Made by a program: the position numbers and the translations under genes
IMG/VR virus record: IMGVR_UViG_3300020457_000028
Location: 1-37,623 of that record
Source of the DNA: a virus
Length of the DNA stretch: 37,623 bases
Reading direction: 5' to 3' (one strand)
Notes under the pieces: generated by a model
The model's database searches: none
What the model was told of the DNA's origin: nothing
What the model saw: only the letters and a program-made list of their open reading frames with translations
In this document: piece after piece, positions 14,824 to 24,377 of the stretch
Layout of the letters: every line of letters begins with the position of its first letter
How positions within the stretch are numbered: position 1 is the first letter of the stretch

Positions 14824-15268
14824 GCACGTATCGTACAAAGAAGGTGTAAAGTCAAACACCGCTTCCAGACTAGGAATAGACAACACTCCAAGTGCTTACG
14901 AACTCTCCAATATGGGAATATTATGTGATCACATATTTGAGCCATTAAGAAAATGGGTTGGTGGACCTATAAAAATAAATAGTTTTTTTAGATGTGAAGA
15001 TTTGAACCGAGCTATCGGGGGAAGTTCTAGCTCACAGCATTGCCAAGGCAGAGCAATAGATATAGATGATACCTTTGGTCATAAAACAAATGCAGAAATG
15101 TTTCATTACATAAAAAACAATTTAAGTTTCGACCAAATAATATGGGAGTTTGGAGATGATAACAATCCCGATTGGGTTCATGTAAGCTTTATCTCAGAAA
15201 GCGATAATAGAGGTAGAGCTATGAAAGCTGTTAAAGAAAGCGGTAAAACTTCTTATCAACTAATATGA
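14807..15268 (+). CDS. Endolysin: zinc D-Ala-D-Ala carboxypeptidase (peptidase M15)
   Basis: A 153-residue enzyme of the M15 family, which cuts peptide bonds in peptidoglycan. It shows the zinc-site motif SQH78-x2-G-R-A-I-D85-I-D, the glutamate region IIWE114FG and the final metal ligand in WVH125VSF. The upstream segment IKINSFFRCEDLNRAIGG matches the SGYRS...N region of VanY/M15 proteins. There is no signal peptide, so release probably depends on a holin. It overlaps the small membrane gene before it and the holin-like gene after it (ATGA). Length is typical for single-domain M15 phage lysins. Confidence 0.9.
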   Translation: MEKISEHVSYKEGVKSNTASRLGIDNTPSAYELSNMGILCDHIFEPLRKWVGGPIKINSFFRCEDLNRAIGGSSSSQHCQGRAIDIDDTFGHKTNAEMFHYIKNNLSFDQIIWEFGDDNNPDWVHVSFISESDNRGRAMKAVKESGKTSYQLI

Positions 15269-15762
15269 GCAAACCAAAGAAAAAATTTGGACAAACAACT
15301 GTAGGAAGGCTATTAAAAGCTTCAGTCGGCTTAATAAACCCAACTCTAGGTAGTCTAATCCAAGGAGATATGTCAGTAGAACAAGTCGTATCTTCTATAA
15401 AAAACTCTGATGCGCCTGCTGAAGACAAAATACGTGCACAAGAAATGGTGCTTGAAGCTTACGAAGCTGAAGTTGCAGATAGAGCTTCTGCTAGACAAAG
15501 AGAAATGGCAGCTTTAGCCGCAGGATCAAATGATATATTATTTAAAACAGTTGGATGGGGAATAACAATATGTTTTGTGGGTGTTGTAGCGGGAGCAATA
15601 GGACTTTGGGAGATACCTAAAGAATCACAAAGATTATTTGATATGGGATTTGGTGCGGTAGTAGCAGCATTTACCCAAGTTATTGGATACTATTTTGGTT
15701 CATCGGCGGGCAGTAAACAAAAAACTAATATATTAAATAATGGCGAAAGCAATCAATTATAG
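15265..15762 (+). CDS. Holin-like membrane protein
   Basis: A 165-residue protein. A basic N-terminus is followed by an Ala/Glu-rich helical domain (about 36-88) and two transmembrane helices (about 92-114 and 125-146) separated by EIPKESQR, then a polar tail. This layout resembles the phage holins of the '3TM holin' type, in which the amphipathic helix counts as the third element. ATGA overlap with the endolysin gene supports a lysis role. The pore-forming function is inferred. Confidence 0.75.
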   Translation: MSKPKKKFGQTTVGRLLKASVGLINPTLGSLIQGDMSVEQVVSSIKNSDAPAEDKIRAQEMVLEAYEAEVADRASARQREMAALAAGSNDILFKTVGWGITICFVGVVAGAIGLWEIPKESQRLFDMGFGAVVAAFTQVIGYYFGSSAGSKQKTNILNNGESNQL

Positions 15763-15877
15763 TTCGTATCAAACGAAATCCAAAGTACGTAGACCAGGAG
15801 TACACGCAAAAACAAAAACATCTTTCTTAAAATCTTCAAAAAATTATCGCAAGTCCTACAGGGGACAAGGGCGTTAA
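15740..15877 (+). CDS. 45-residue strongly basic protein
   Basis: ATG at 15740, within the end of the holin gene, opens a frame rich in Lys, Arg, Ser and Tyr (KSKVRRPGVHAKTKTS...NYRKSYRGQGR). I recall near-identical short proteins next to packaging genes of marine phages, but no function is known. Its charge suits DNA binding. A promoter follows its stop. Confidence 0.7.
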   Translation: MAKAINYSSYQTKSKVRRPGVHAKTKTSFLKSSKNYRKSYRGQGR

Positions 15878-15885
15878 ATTATTTG

Positions 15886-15893
15886 TATCTTTA
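15886..15893 (+). promoter_or_regulatory. -7 box TATCTTTA before the packaging genes
   Basis: TATCTTTA differs from TAnnTTTG at the last base. It is followed by the leader AAATTAAATTTAATCTA (15899-15915) directly before the ATG at 15916. It probably drives the terminase unit. Confidence 0.5.
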
Positions 15894-15915
15894 TATTTAA
15901 ATTAAATTTAATCTA

Positions 15916-16140
15916 ATGGACATCCGAAAGATTTCTGTAGGACCAGATTATAAATCTGGCGCTATGCATTACATTGTAGGACAAGAAATATTAAACGGAA
16001 AATACTTTATTCATTTAATTCAATATGTTTCTGAAACTCAATCAATTAAAATATGGATTCAGCGTAAAGATGAAATATTGTTATGGAAAGAATTTAATTC
16101 ACACGTTCCTGTATCTATTGAATATAATATAAATTTTTAA
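15916..16140 (+). CDS. Conserved small phage protein before the terminase
   Basis: A 74-residue beta-rich protein (ISVGPDYKSGAMHYIVGQEILNGKYFIHLI, then IKIWIQRKDEILLWKEF, ending SIEYNINF). The VGPDYKSGAMHY and SIEYNINF ends look strongly conserved and familiar from Bacteroidetes/marine phages, but I know no function. The start follows a typical leader. The stop shares a base with the next ATG. Confidence 0.75.
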   Translation: MDIRKISVGPDYKSGAMHYIVGQEILNGKYFIHLIQYVSETQSIKIWIQRKDEILLWKEFNSHVPVSIEYNINF

Positions 16141-16703
16141 TGAGATCCCCATTTTATTTTATTGTTAAGCCTATGTTTGGAAAAAGATATAATAATACTA
16201 AATCCATTGCCGGACTAGATTTTATTACTAGTTCATCGGAAGAAGATTATAAGTATTCAAACAGATATGCTATAGTAAAAGAGCTCCCCCTTAACTATAA
16301 AGGAGATATAAGAATATCTGATATGCTTTTAGTTCACCATAATGTTTTCAAATACTATAATGATATGAGAGGTAGGCAACAAAGTGGTAAAAGTTATTTT
16401 AAAGATGATTTGTTTTTTATAGACAACGATCAGTTCTACATGTATAAACAAAACGGCAAATGGTATAGTCATGACCGTTATTGTTTTATAAAGCCTTTAA
16501 AAACAAAAAAATCGTTTATATTCAAAAGAGGACAAGAAGAACCTTTAATGGGAGAAATGAAATATCCGAACAAGTATTTAATTTCTCAAGGAGTTCAAAA
16601 AGGACAACACGTAAGCTTTAAGCCGGAAAGTGAATATGAGTTTGAAGTAGATAAAGAGAAACTCTACAGAATGTATGATCATCAAATAACATTAATGTTA
16701 TGA
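16140..16703 (+). CDS. Hypothetical protein, possibly GroES-like fold
   Basis: A 187-residue protein without membrane segments. Residues ~15-115 follow a pattern seen in GroES-like beta barrels: a mobile-loop-like stretch (SIAGLDFITSSSEEDYKYSN), AIVKELPLNYKGDIRISDMLLVHHNVF (compare the 'G-x-V...V-G-D-x-V-l-f' of Cpn10) and a final FIKP strand. The family is not certain, and a plain phage structural or assembly protein is the main alternative. It overlaps both neighbours by a few bases in the packaging operon. If correct, the phage would carry a second, enlarged lid-like protein besides groES at 2785. Confidence 0.45.
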   Translation: MRSPFYFIVKPMFGKRYNNTKSIAGLDFITSSSEEDYKYSNRYAIVKELPLNYKGDIRISDMLLVHHNVFKYYNDMRGRQQSGKSYFKDDLFFIDNDQFYMYKQNGKWYSHDRYCFIKPLKTKKSFIFKRGQEEPLMGEMKYPNKYLISQGVQKGQHVSFKPESEYEFEVDKEKLYRMYDHQITLML

Positions 16704-16978
16704 GTTCTGAATTATTAAAAGTACAAATTATAGAGGCTGGGAGAAAAGCCGTAGAGCAACTTATCAAAGTGGCCAAAGAAAATATTATTAAGCCTGATCC
16801 CGAGGATGAATTAGCTGCAGACAGATTAAAGAACGCAGCGGCTACTAAAAAGTTAGCAATTTTTGATGCATTTGAAATATTAAATAAAATAGATGCAGAA
16901 CAAGAAAATATAAACATGTCTGTTAATAATCAAAAGACAGATACAAAACAAGGTTTTGCAGAACGAAGATCAAAATAA
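16700..16978 (+). CDS. Small terminase subunit candidate
   Basis: A 92-residue, almost wholly helical, charged protein. The central region (AVEQLIKVAKENI...ELAADRLKNAAATKKLAIFDAFEILNKIDAEQENI) recalls proteins found just before TerL in marine phages. ATGA overlap with the gene before and a 23-base overlap with TerL after it fit a small-terminase role (DNA recognition). No clear helix-turn-helix can be read by eye, so the function is inferred from position. Confidence 0.6.
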   Translation: MSSELLKVQIIEAGRKAVEQLIKVAKENIIKPDPEDELAADRLKNAAATKKLAIFDAFEILNKIDAEQENINMSVNNQKTDTKQGFAERRSK

Positions 16979-19202
16979 AATATATAGCAGTGTTATAAAT
17001 TATATACCTAGTGCTATTAAAAAGCGTAAGAACAAAGCACGCACTTGGTTTTATGGTTATAATGAAAAGTATAATATAGTAGTTATTTCAAAATCTGGAA
17101 AGATAGGTGAGGTGGTAGAGATAAACGGGCTACATATAGCTCTTCCACCTATTGAAGCTCCGATATATAAAAGGTCAGAGATTAAATCAAATCAATATTG
17201 GGAACGTAAGCCTTTATCTAGAGAACTTTCTAGAATATCTTCTATATTTCAATGGAATGAAATGCCTGCTGCATTTAAAAATAAATGGGTAGATTATATA
17301 GAGGGAGAGTTTGATAGACGGGAGTTAGGATATACTTTTTATAATAACGGAAAGCCAACTTATATTACAGGAGCTCATTATATGTATTTGCAATGGACTA
17401 CAATAGATGTAGGGTATCCTGATTTTAGAGAAGCTAATAGAATCTTTTTTATTTATTGGGAGGCTTGTAAAGCAGACAACAGATGTTTCGGTTTAGATTA
17501 TTTGAAAATCAGAAGATCTGGATTTTCTTTTATGGGTTCTTCAGAGTGCGTAAATACCGGGACTTTAGCTAAAGACTCTAGAGTAGGGATTCTGTCTAAA
17601 ACTGGATCAGACGCTAAAAAAATGTTTACAGATAAAGTTGTGCCTATTGCAAATAGGTTACCATTTTTTTTCAAACCGATACAAGATGGTATGGATAAGC
17701 CAAAAACAGAATTAGCTTTTAGAATCCCTGCTTCTAAAATCACTAAGAAAAACATGTACGATGTAGCCGATGATGAGTTGTATGGATTAGACACTACAAT
17801 AGATTGGAAGAATACAGATGAAAACTCTTATGACGGTGAAAAGCTTTTGCTCTTAGTACATGATGAAAGTGGTAAATGGTTAAAGCCAAACAACATATTG
17901 AATAATTGGAGAGTTACCAAAACGTGTTTAAGACTAGGTAGCAAGATTATTGGTAAATGTATGATGGGATCTACATCTAATGCATTAGGCAAAGGAGGGG
18001 CTAACTTTAAAAAACTATTTGAAGATTCAAATATAGCCAATCGAAACTCGAATGGGCAAACTAAAAGCGGGATGTATTCGTTGTTTATTCCTATGGAATG
18101 GAATATGGAAGGGTTTATTGATAGGTACGGAATGCCTGTTTTTTATAAACCAGAAAAACCAGTAATGGGGGTGGACGGTGAAATGATAACAAATGGGGCC
18201 ATAGACTACTGGCAAGCAGAAGTGGACTCTTTAAAAAAAGATCCTGATGCTTTGAATGAATACTACCGTCAGTTTCCTAGAAGTGTATCTCATGCATTTA
18301 GGGATGAAAGTAAATCTTCTCTTTTTAATTTAAGTAAAATATATCAACAGATCGACTACAATGACTCACTAATAATGGGTCAGCACGTTACTACCGGAAG
18401 ATTTTATTGGAAAGACGGAGTGAAAGATACTGAGGTTATATTTAGCCCAGACCCCAAAGGAAGGTTTAAAGTTTCTTGGACACCCAACAAATCATTAACA
18501 AATAAAAAACAAAACCGAAACGGAACTTATTACCCTGTTAATGAACATATAGGGGCTTTTGGATGTGACTCCTATGATATTTCAGGAACAGTAGGAGGAA
18601 GAGGTTCTAACGGTGCATTGCATGGATTAACTAAATTTAGTATGGAGCAAGCTCCTAGTAATGAGTTTTTTTTAGAGTACGTTGCTCGCCCTCAGACTGC
18701 TGAAATATTTTTTGAAGAAGTTTTAATGGCGTGCGTATTTTACAGTATGCCTATTTTAGTGGAGAATAACAAGCCGAGACTTTTGTACCATTTTAAAAAT
18801 AGGGGATATAGAGGATTTAGCATGAACAGACCAGACAGACACTTTAATAAACTATCTAAGGCTGAAAAAGAATTAGGAGGAATACCTAATACATCTGAAG
18901 ATGTGAAACAATCACATGCCGCAGCTATAGAATCCTATATCGAAAAGTATGTAGGATTAGACCTTGATGGAACATATAGGGACCCGAATGCTATGGGGAC
19001 TATGTATTTTATGAGGACACTAGAAGAATGGTCTAGATTTGATATTAACAACAGAACTCAGTTTGACGCTAGTATTAGTTCGGGTTTAGCGGTAATGGCT
19101 AATCAGAAAAACCTCTATTTGCCTGAACAAAAACAAACCAAAATAAATATTAACTTTGCAAGATATGCTAATAGTGGAATTTACAGCGAATTAATTAAAT
19201 AG
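16956..19202 (+). CDS. terL: Terminase large subunit (TerL)
   Basis: A 748-residue DNA-packaging motor. The N-terminal ATPase has an unusual Walker A-like stretch RRSGFSFMGSSE (~186-197; lysine-free, as in some Bacteroidetes phages), a Walker B LLLLVHDES with Asp303-Glu304, and a following coupling region. The C-terminal RNase H-like nuclease starts near residue 530 with AFGCDSYD (Asp538, Asp541). Later elements are PILVENN and HFKNRGYRGF. No ATG is available before residue ~100. The most likely start is TTG at 16956, inside the preceding gene. Order TerL-portal-capsid supports the call. Confidence 0.88.
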   Translation: MQNEDQNKIYSSVINYIPSAIKKRKNKARTWFYGYNEKYNIVVISKSGKIGEVVEINGLHIALPPIEAPIYKRSEIKSNQYWERKPLSRELSRISSIFQWNEMPAAFKNKWVDYIEGEFDRRELGYTFYNNGKPTYITGAHYMYLQWTTIDVGYPDFREANRIFFIYWEACKADNRCFGLDYLKIRRSGFSFMGSSECVNTGTLAKDSRVGILSKTGSDAKKMFTDKVVPIANRLPFFFKPIQDGMDKPKTELAFRIPASKITKKNMYDVADDELYGLDTTIDWKNTDENSYDGEKLLLLVHDESGKWLKPNNILNNWRVTKTCLRLGSKIIGKCMMGSTSNALGKGGANFKKLFEDSNIANRNSNGQTKSGMYSLFIPMEWNMEGFIDRYGMPVFYKPEKPVMGVDGEMITNGAIDYWQAEVDSLKKDPDALNEYYRQFPRSVSHAFRDESKSSLFNLSKIYQQIDYNDSLIMGQHVTTGRFYWKDGVKDTEVIFSPDPKGRFKVSWTPNKSLTNKKQNRNGTYYPVNEHIGAFGCDSYDISGTVGGRGSNGALHGLTKFSMEQAPSNEFFLEYVARPQTAEIFFEEVLMACVFYSMPILVENNKPRLLYHFKNRGYRGFSMNRPDRHFNKLSKAEKELGGIPNTSEDVKQSHAAAIESYIEKYVGLDLDGTYRDPNAMGTMYFMRTLEEWSRFDINNRTQFDASISSGLAVMANQKNLYLPEQKQTKININFARYANSGIYSELIK

Positions 19203-21638
19203 ATGAAGGACGTAAAAATAAATATTTCATCTGTAGGTTTTCCAAGTCAGTTTGTGTCAGACGCCGAAAAAGCCACCGACCAGTTCGGATTACAGATAGG
19301 ACAAGCGATACAATACGAATGGTTTAGAAAAGACTCTAATGGGTGTAGATATTACAGCCAGTGGAGAGACTTCAATAGGCTAAGACTTTATGCTCGTGGA
19401 GAGCAGTCAATTGCTAAGTATAAAAACGAATTAGCTGTTGACGGAGATTTGTCTTATCTAAATTTAGATTGGACGCCCGTCCCTATTCTTCCTAAGTTTG
19501 TAGATATAGTAGTAAACGGAATGCAAGACAGACTGTTTAAAGTAAAAGCTTATGCACAAGACGCATTATCTCAATCTAAAAGAAGTAAATATCAAGACAT
19601 GATAGAAGGGCAAATGGCCGCTAAACCTGTATTAACTACCATAAAAGATGAAACCGGTTTTGATCCATTTATAATGGATCCTGACGAATTGCCTGCATCC
19701 GATGAAGAGCTTTCATTGTACATGAATTTAAATTATAAGCCAGCAATAGAAATAGCGGAAGAAGAAGCTATAGATACTATGTTTGCAGAGAATCATTATG
19801 AAGATATTAGAAAACGAATAGACTATGACCAGATGGTTGTAGGTGTAGGCATGGCAAAGCATGAGTTTTTGCCAGGATCAGGAGTGAAAGTTTCCTACGT
19901 AGACCCCGCAAATGTGGTATATAGTTATACAGAAGATCCTTACTTTAAAGATTGTTTTTACTGGGGGGAAATAAAAACGGTTGGAATAAGCGAGTTAATA
20001 AAAATAGACCCTACATTAACTAGAGAAGATTTAGAAAAAATATCTCAATATAGCCAAAGCTGGTACGATTACTTTAATACTGCTCAGTATTATGAGAATG
20101 ATATATTTTATAGAGATACTTGTACTTTAATGTATTTTAATTATAAGACCACTAAAAAAATGGTTTATAAAAAAAAGATTACAGATACAGGGTCTAGTAG
20201 AATGATTGAAAAAGATGATACTTTTAATCCACCAGAAGAAATGTTGGAAGAAGGTAAGTTTGAGAAAATAGAAAAGACTATTGATGTATGGTATGATGGT
20301 GTTATGGTCATGGGGACTAACATAATCTTAAAATGGGAACTTGCAAAAAACATGGTAAGGCCTAAGTCTTCATCTCAACATGCTTTACCTAATTATGTTG
20401 CGGTTGCGCCTAGAATGTATAAGGGGGTAATAGAATCTTTAGTAAGAAGAATGATTCCTTTTGCAGATCTAATTCAAATGACACATCTTAAACTACAACA
20501 AGTAATAGCTCGAGTAGTTCCGGATGGTGTATATATAGATGCTGATGGTTTAAATGAGGTTGATTTAGGCACAGGAGCCGCGTATAATCCTGAAGATGCA
20601 CTTCGGCTTTATTTTCAAACAGGTAGCGTCGTTGGCCGTAGTTACACACAAGAGGGAGAGTATAATCAAGGGCGTACTCCTATTCAACAATTAACAAGTA
20701 ATTCAGGGGCCTCAAAAACTCAAATGCTCATAGCAAATTATAATCATTACTTGGATATGATTAGATCAGTTACAGGGTTAAATGAAGCTAGAGACGGTTC
20801 CACCCCAAACCCAGACGCTTTAGTGGGTGTACAAAAATTAGCGGCACTCAACTCAAACACAGCTACCCGCCATATATTAGACGGAAGTCTTTACATATAT
20901 CGCACGTTAGCTGAAGCGCTAACGTATAGGGTGGCTGATATATTAGAGTTTTCAGATTTTAAAGATGACTTTATAAATAAAATAGGAAAGTATAACGTGA
21001 GCATATTAGGAGAAATTTCTCAGCTTTACATCTATGACTTTGGGGTGTTTATTGAGTTGTCTCCCGATGAAGAGCAAAAAGCTATGCTTGAGCAGAATAT
21101 ACAAATGGCTTTATCCAAACAAGATATTAATCTTGAAGACGCGATTGATATTCGTGAAATTAAAAATCTCAAACTAGCTAATCAGCTATTAAAAGTAAAA
21201 AGAAAATCTAAACAAGAAGCTGACGAAAAAAGAGAAATGCAAAAACAAGCTATGATTTCTCAACAACAACTTAAATCTCAAGAGATGGCTGCTCAAGTAG
21301 CGGTACAAAAAATAGAACTTGAGGCGCAAGCTGAAATGAAAGTGAAGCAAGCTGAAATTGCTTTTGAGATAGAGAAACAAAATAATGAAGCAAATCTTAA
21401 AGCTCAGCTTATGAAACAGGAATTTGCTTATAATCAGCAACTTAGAAATGTATCTGAAAACGCTTTAGCTTTTAGAGAAGGGGCTAGAGAAGAGGCTAAA
21501 AGTAAAAGAATTAGTCAACAAAATACAGAACAATCTCAATTAATTAACCAAAGAAAAAACAATTTACCGCCTAAAAACTTTGAGTCAAATGAAGATTCTA
21601 TGGACGGATTTGACCTTGCGGAGTTTAATCCTAGGTAG
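19203..21638 (+). CDS. Portal protein
   Basis: An 811-residue protein directly abutting TerL (stop codon then ATG). Size and position are those of a podovirus portal, the dodecameric ring through which DNA enters. The N-terminal half is alpha/beta with VSYVDPANVVYSYTEDPYFKDCFYWGE around 230-257, a pattern typical of portal wing regions. The centre has GASKTQMLIANYNHYLDMIRSVTGLNEARDGSTPNPDALVG (~500-540), resembling the portal stem/clip region. Residues ~659-790 are a Gln/Lys/Glu-rich coiled coil (barrel-like extension). Such long C-terminal coils also occur in crAss-like portals. Identification is by pattern and gene order. Confidence 0.85.
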   Translation: MKDVKINISSVGFPSQFVSDAEKATDQFGLQIGQAIQYEWFRKDSNGCRYYSQWRDFNRLRLYARGEQSIAKYKNELAVDGDLSYLNLDWTPVPILPKFVDIVVNGMQDRLFKVKAYAQDALSQSKRSKYQDMIEGQMAAKPVLTTIKDETGFDPFIMDPDELPASDEELSLYMNLNYKPAIEIAEEEAIDTMFAENHYEDIRKRIDYDQMVVGVGMAKHEFLPGSGVKVSYVDPANVVYSYTEDPYFKDCFYWGEIKTVGISELIKIDPTLTREDLEKISQYSQSWYDYFNTAQYYENDIFYRDTCTLMYFNYKTTKKMVYKKKITDTGSSRMIEKDDTFNPPEEMLEEGKFEKIEKTIDVWYDGVMVMGTNIILKWELAKNMVRPKSSSQHALPNYVAVAPRMYKGVIESLVRRMIPFADLIQMTHLKLQQVIARVVPDGVYIDADGLNEVDLGTGAAYNPEDALRLYFQTGSVVGRSYTQEGEYNQGRTPIQQLTSNSGASKTQMLIANYNHYLDMIRSVTGLNEARDGSTPNPDALVGVQKLAALNSNTATRHILDGSLYIYRTLAEALTYRVADILEFSDFKDDFINKIGKYNVSILGEISQLYIYDFGVFIELSPDEEQKAMLEQNIQMALSKQDINLEDAIDIREIKNLKLANQLLKVKRKSKQEADEKREMQKQAMISQQQLKSQEMAAQVAVQKIELEAQAEMKVKQAEIAFEIEKQNNEANLKAQLMKQEFAYNQQLRNVSENALAFREGAREEAKSKRISQQNTEQSQLINQRKNNLPPKNFESNEDSMDGFDLAEFNPR

Positions 21639-21693
21639 CAAAAAACGTATTTCTTTTTTTATTAATTTTGTTTTATAAATCAAATCTAATCAA

Positions 21694-22872
21694 ATGGACA
21701 TAAAAGTAAGAGAAGTCACCGATGTGGTTGAAAAATCTAAACAGCAAATAGAACAAGAGCTTTTAGATAAACATGAAGCTCAGCAAAAGCTAGAGTTTGA
21801 TGATAAGCCAGAACAAAAACAGGTAGTTAAAGATGTATCTTCTGATCCTGAACAAAAAACAGAAGAGCCGGTAAGCGAACCAGAGCCTGTCGAAAGTGTT
21901 AAAGAACCTGAAACGGAAACACCAAAGACAGAACAAAGTGAGCCTCCGCAAATACAAGAAACAGATGTTCTTTCATTTATTGAAAAAAGATATGGTAAGC
22001 AGATTAGTTCTTTAGAGGAACTTACAGCTGAAAGAGAAGAGGCCGAGCCTCTGCCCGAAGATGTAGCTGCTTATTTTAAATATAAAAAAGAAACAGGAAG
22101 AAGTTTAGAAGATTATGTAAAGTTACAGCAAGATTTTTCTAACATGAATCCTGACTCTTTGCTTCGAGAGTATTTAACTATAACTGAAGAAGGTTTAGAC
22201 CCTGAAGACATTGATTCCTTAATGGAAGAATATGACTACGATGAAGAGGTTGACGAGCCAGCAGCTATAAAAAAACTCAAACTAGCAAAGAAAAAAGATA
22301 TTGCCAAAGCTAAAAAATTCTTTAGAGAACAGCAGGAAATATACAAACAGCCTCTTGAGTCAAGAGAAAGTTCAGCCCCGCCCTCAAAAGAATATGAAGC
22401 TTATAAGCAATATATGAGTGAAGCTAAAACGCAACAAGAAGAAAGTAACCGCAAGTCTCAGTGGTTTGCGAAAAAAAGCGATGAGTTATTTAATACCGAG
22501 TTTAAAGGTTTTAAATTCAAGGTAGATGATTCAGAAGTAATATTTTCTCCTGGTAGCCCAGCTGAGTTAAGGAAAGTCCAAGATACTCCAATGAATTTTG
22601 TAAATAAATTTTTGGATGACTCGGGAATGCTTAGTGATGCAGAAGGATACCACCGCTCTTTAGCTATAGCAATGAATCCTGAAAAGTTTGCTCAGTTCTT
22701 TTATGATCAAGGCAAATCTAATGCGACTGAAGATGTTATGCGTAAGACTAAAAATATAAATATGACAGAGCGCACAGCACCGGAGGTTTCAACTAAAGGA
22801 GGAATGCAAGTTAAATCAGTATCTCAACCTTCGAGTAGAGGCCTGAAAATTAAAAGTATTAAACGAAGTTAA
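21694..22872 (+). CDS. Scaffold-like acidic head protein
   Basis: A 392-residue, highly charged protein between portal and capsid, the classical place of a scaffolding protein. Residues ~1-100 are Glu/Gln/Pro/Thr-rich and probably disordered. Residues ~100-250 are predicted helical (EAEPLPEDVAAYFKYKKETGRSLEDYV; KKLKLAKKKDIAKAKKFF). The Lys/Ser-rich end GLKIKSIKRS may dock on capsid. The leader before the ATG is AAATCAAATCTAATCAA. A minor capsid protein is the alternative. No protease motif is seen. Confidence 0.65.
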   Translation: MDIKVREVTDVVEKSKQQIEQELLDKHEAQQKLEFDDKPEQKQVVKDVSSDPEQKTEEPVSEPEPVESVKEPETETPKTEQSEPPQIQETDVLSFIEKRYGKQISSLEELTAEREEAEPLPEDVAAYFKYKKETGRSLEDYVKLQQDFSNMNPDSLLREYLTITEEGLDPEDIDSLMEEYDYDEEVDEPAAIKKLKLAKKKDIAKAKKFFREQQEIYKQPLESRESSAPPSKEYEAYKQYMSEAKTQQEESNRKSQWFAKKSDELFNTEFKGFKFKVDDSEVIFSPGSPAELRKVQDTPMNFVNKFLDDSGMLSDAEGYHRSLAIAMNPEKFAQFFYDQGKSNATEDVMRKTKNINMTERTAPEVSTKGGMQVKSVSQPSSRGLKIKSIKRS

Positions 22873-22901
22873 ATTTAAAAATTAATTAAAAATTATATAT
22901 T

Positions 22902-24359
22902 ATGGCTGGACAAGTAAAATCGACTCCAACATTTGCGTTGACTCCGAGTTCGGAAAGAATTCCAACATCGGAAAACTACATAACTAATTTTGACTTTTTG
23001 AATCAGTATCTACCTGATACTTATGAAAAAGAGTTTGAGCGTTATGGAAACAGAACTATCTCATCCTTCCTTAGAATGGTTGGAGCTGAGATGCCTACCA
23101 ATTCTGACCTTATTAAATGGGCAGAACAAGGTAGATTACACACTAAATACACTCAAGTAGGTTCAACGGGATCTGCAACAGATGATCAAGTTGTTTTTCA
23201 AGTAAATGATACATTAGACCCAACTGCAGCAGAGCAAGTTATCAGAGTAGGACAAACTATAGTTGTTGTTCAAAACGATGGCTCAGGTTCTAACAAAGCA
23301 GTAGTTAGTGCTGTGGATAACGCAGCCGGTGGTAGAGGTAGATTTACTGCGGATTTTTATGAGGCTGGTGGATTAGTAACTTCAGGAACAGGATTAACTA
23401 ACGCTGATGTTACTGTATTTATTTACGGATCAGAATTTAAGAAAGGAACTGCTGGAATGGTTGGTTCTCTTGAATCTAACGACTTCATCTTTGACAATAA
23501 GCCTATTATCATTAAAGATACTTACAATGTGTCTGGATCAGATATGGCTCAAATTGGATGGGTAGAAATTACTACTGAAGATAGAGCTACAGGATACCTT
23601 TGGTATTTAAAATCTGAGCATGAAACAAGACTAAGATTTGATGATTATTTAGAAACTGCAATGATTGAAGCTGTACCTGCAGAGCAAAACTCTGGTGCTG
23701 CAGCAATCCTTGGAAGCGCAGGTGGTGCAGCAAATCCTGGAGCAGGATCTGATGGTATCTTCTATAGCGTACAACAAAGAGGTAACATCTGGGATGGTGG
23801 AAACCCAACTACATTAGCTGACTTTGACAATGTAATTAGTAGACTTGATAAGCAAGGAGCAATTGAAGAAAACGTAATATTCGTTGACAGACAATTTGCT
23901 TTTGATATTGATGATATGTTAGCTGCTCAAAATTCTTATGGAGCAGGTGGTACATCATACGGTCTATTTGACAATGATGAAGAAATGGCTTTAAATTTAG
24001 GTTTTTCTGGATTCAGAAGAGGTTATGACTTCTATAAAACTGACTGGAAATATTTAAATGACCCTACTATGAGGGGTGGACTTCCAACAGGAGCAGGATC
24101 AGGACGTGTAAACGGACTACTTGTACCAGCTGGATCTACAAGTGTTTATGATCAAATTCTTGGTAAAAACGCTAAAAGACCTTTCTTACATGTTAGATAT
24201 AGAGCTTCAGAAACTGAAGACAGACGTTACAAAACTTGGATTACTGGTTCTGCTGGTGGTGCAAGAACAAGTGATGTGGATAACATGCAAGTTAACTTCT
24301 TGTCAGAAAGAGCTGTGTGTACTTTAGGTGCTAACAACTTCTTTATATTTCAAGAATAG
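22902..24359 (+). CDS. Major capsid protein
   Basis: A 485-residue protein placed after portal and scaffold candidate and followed by a strong terminator, as expected of the most abundant virion protein. The N-terminal region is charged (TNFDFLNQYLPDTYEKEFERYGNRTISSFLRMVGAEMPTNSDLIKWAEQGR). A beta-rich centre, an SNDFIFDNKPIIIKDTYNVSG segment and a C-terminal half with VDRQFAFDIDDMLA and LHVRYRASETEDRRYKTW follow, as in HK97-fold capsids of Bacteroidetes podoviruses. It uses abundant optimal codons (many GGA, GCA, ACA). The fold is inferred from order, size and composition. Confidence 0.85.
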   Translation: MAGQVKSTPTFALTPSSERIPTSENYITNFDFLNQYLPDTYEKEFERYGNRTISSFLRMVGAEMPTNSDLIKWAEQGRLHTKYTQVGSTGSATDDQVVFQVNDTLDPTAAEQVIRVGQTIVVVQNDGSGSNKAVVSAVDNAAGGRGRFTADFYEAGGLVTSGTGLTNADVTVFIYGSEFKKGTAGMVGSLESNDFIFDNKPIIIKDTYNVSGSDMAQIGWVEITTEDRATGYLWYLKSEHETRLRFDDYLETAMIEAVPAEQNSGAAAILGSAGGAANPGAGSDGIFYSVQQRGNIWDGGNPTTLADFDNVISRLDKQGAIEENVIFVDRQFAFDIDDMLAAQNSYGAGGTSYGLFDNDEEMALNLGFSGFRRGYDFYKTDWKYLNDPTMRGGLPTGAGSGRVNGLLVPAGSTSVYDQILGKNAKRPFLHVRYRASETEDRRYKTWITGSAGGARTSDVDNMQVNFLSERAVCTLGANNFFIFQE

Positions 24360-24377
24360 TTAATAATTGTTTTTTCT

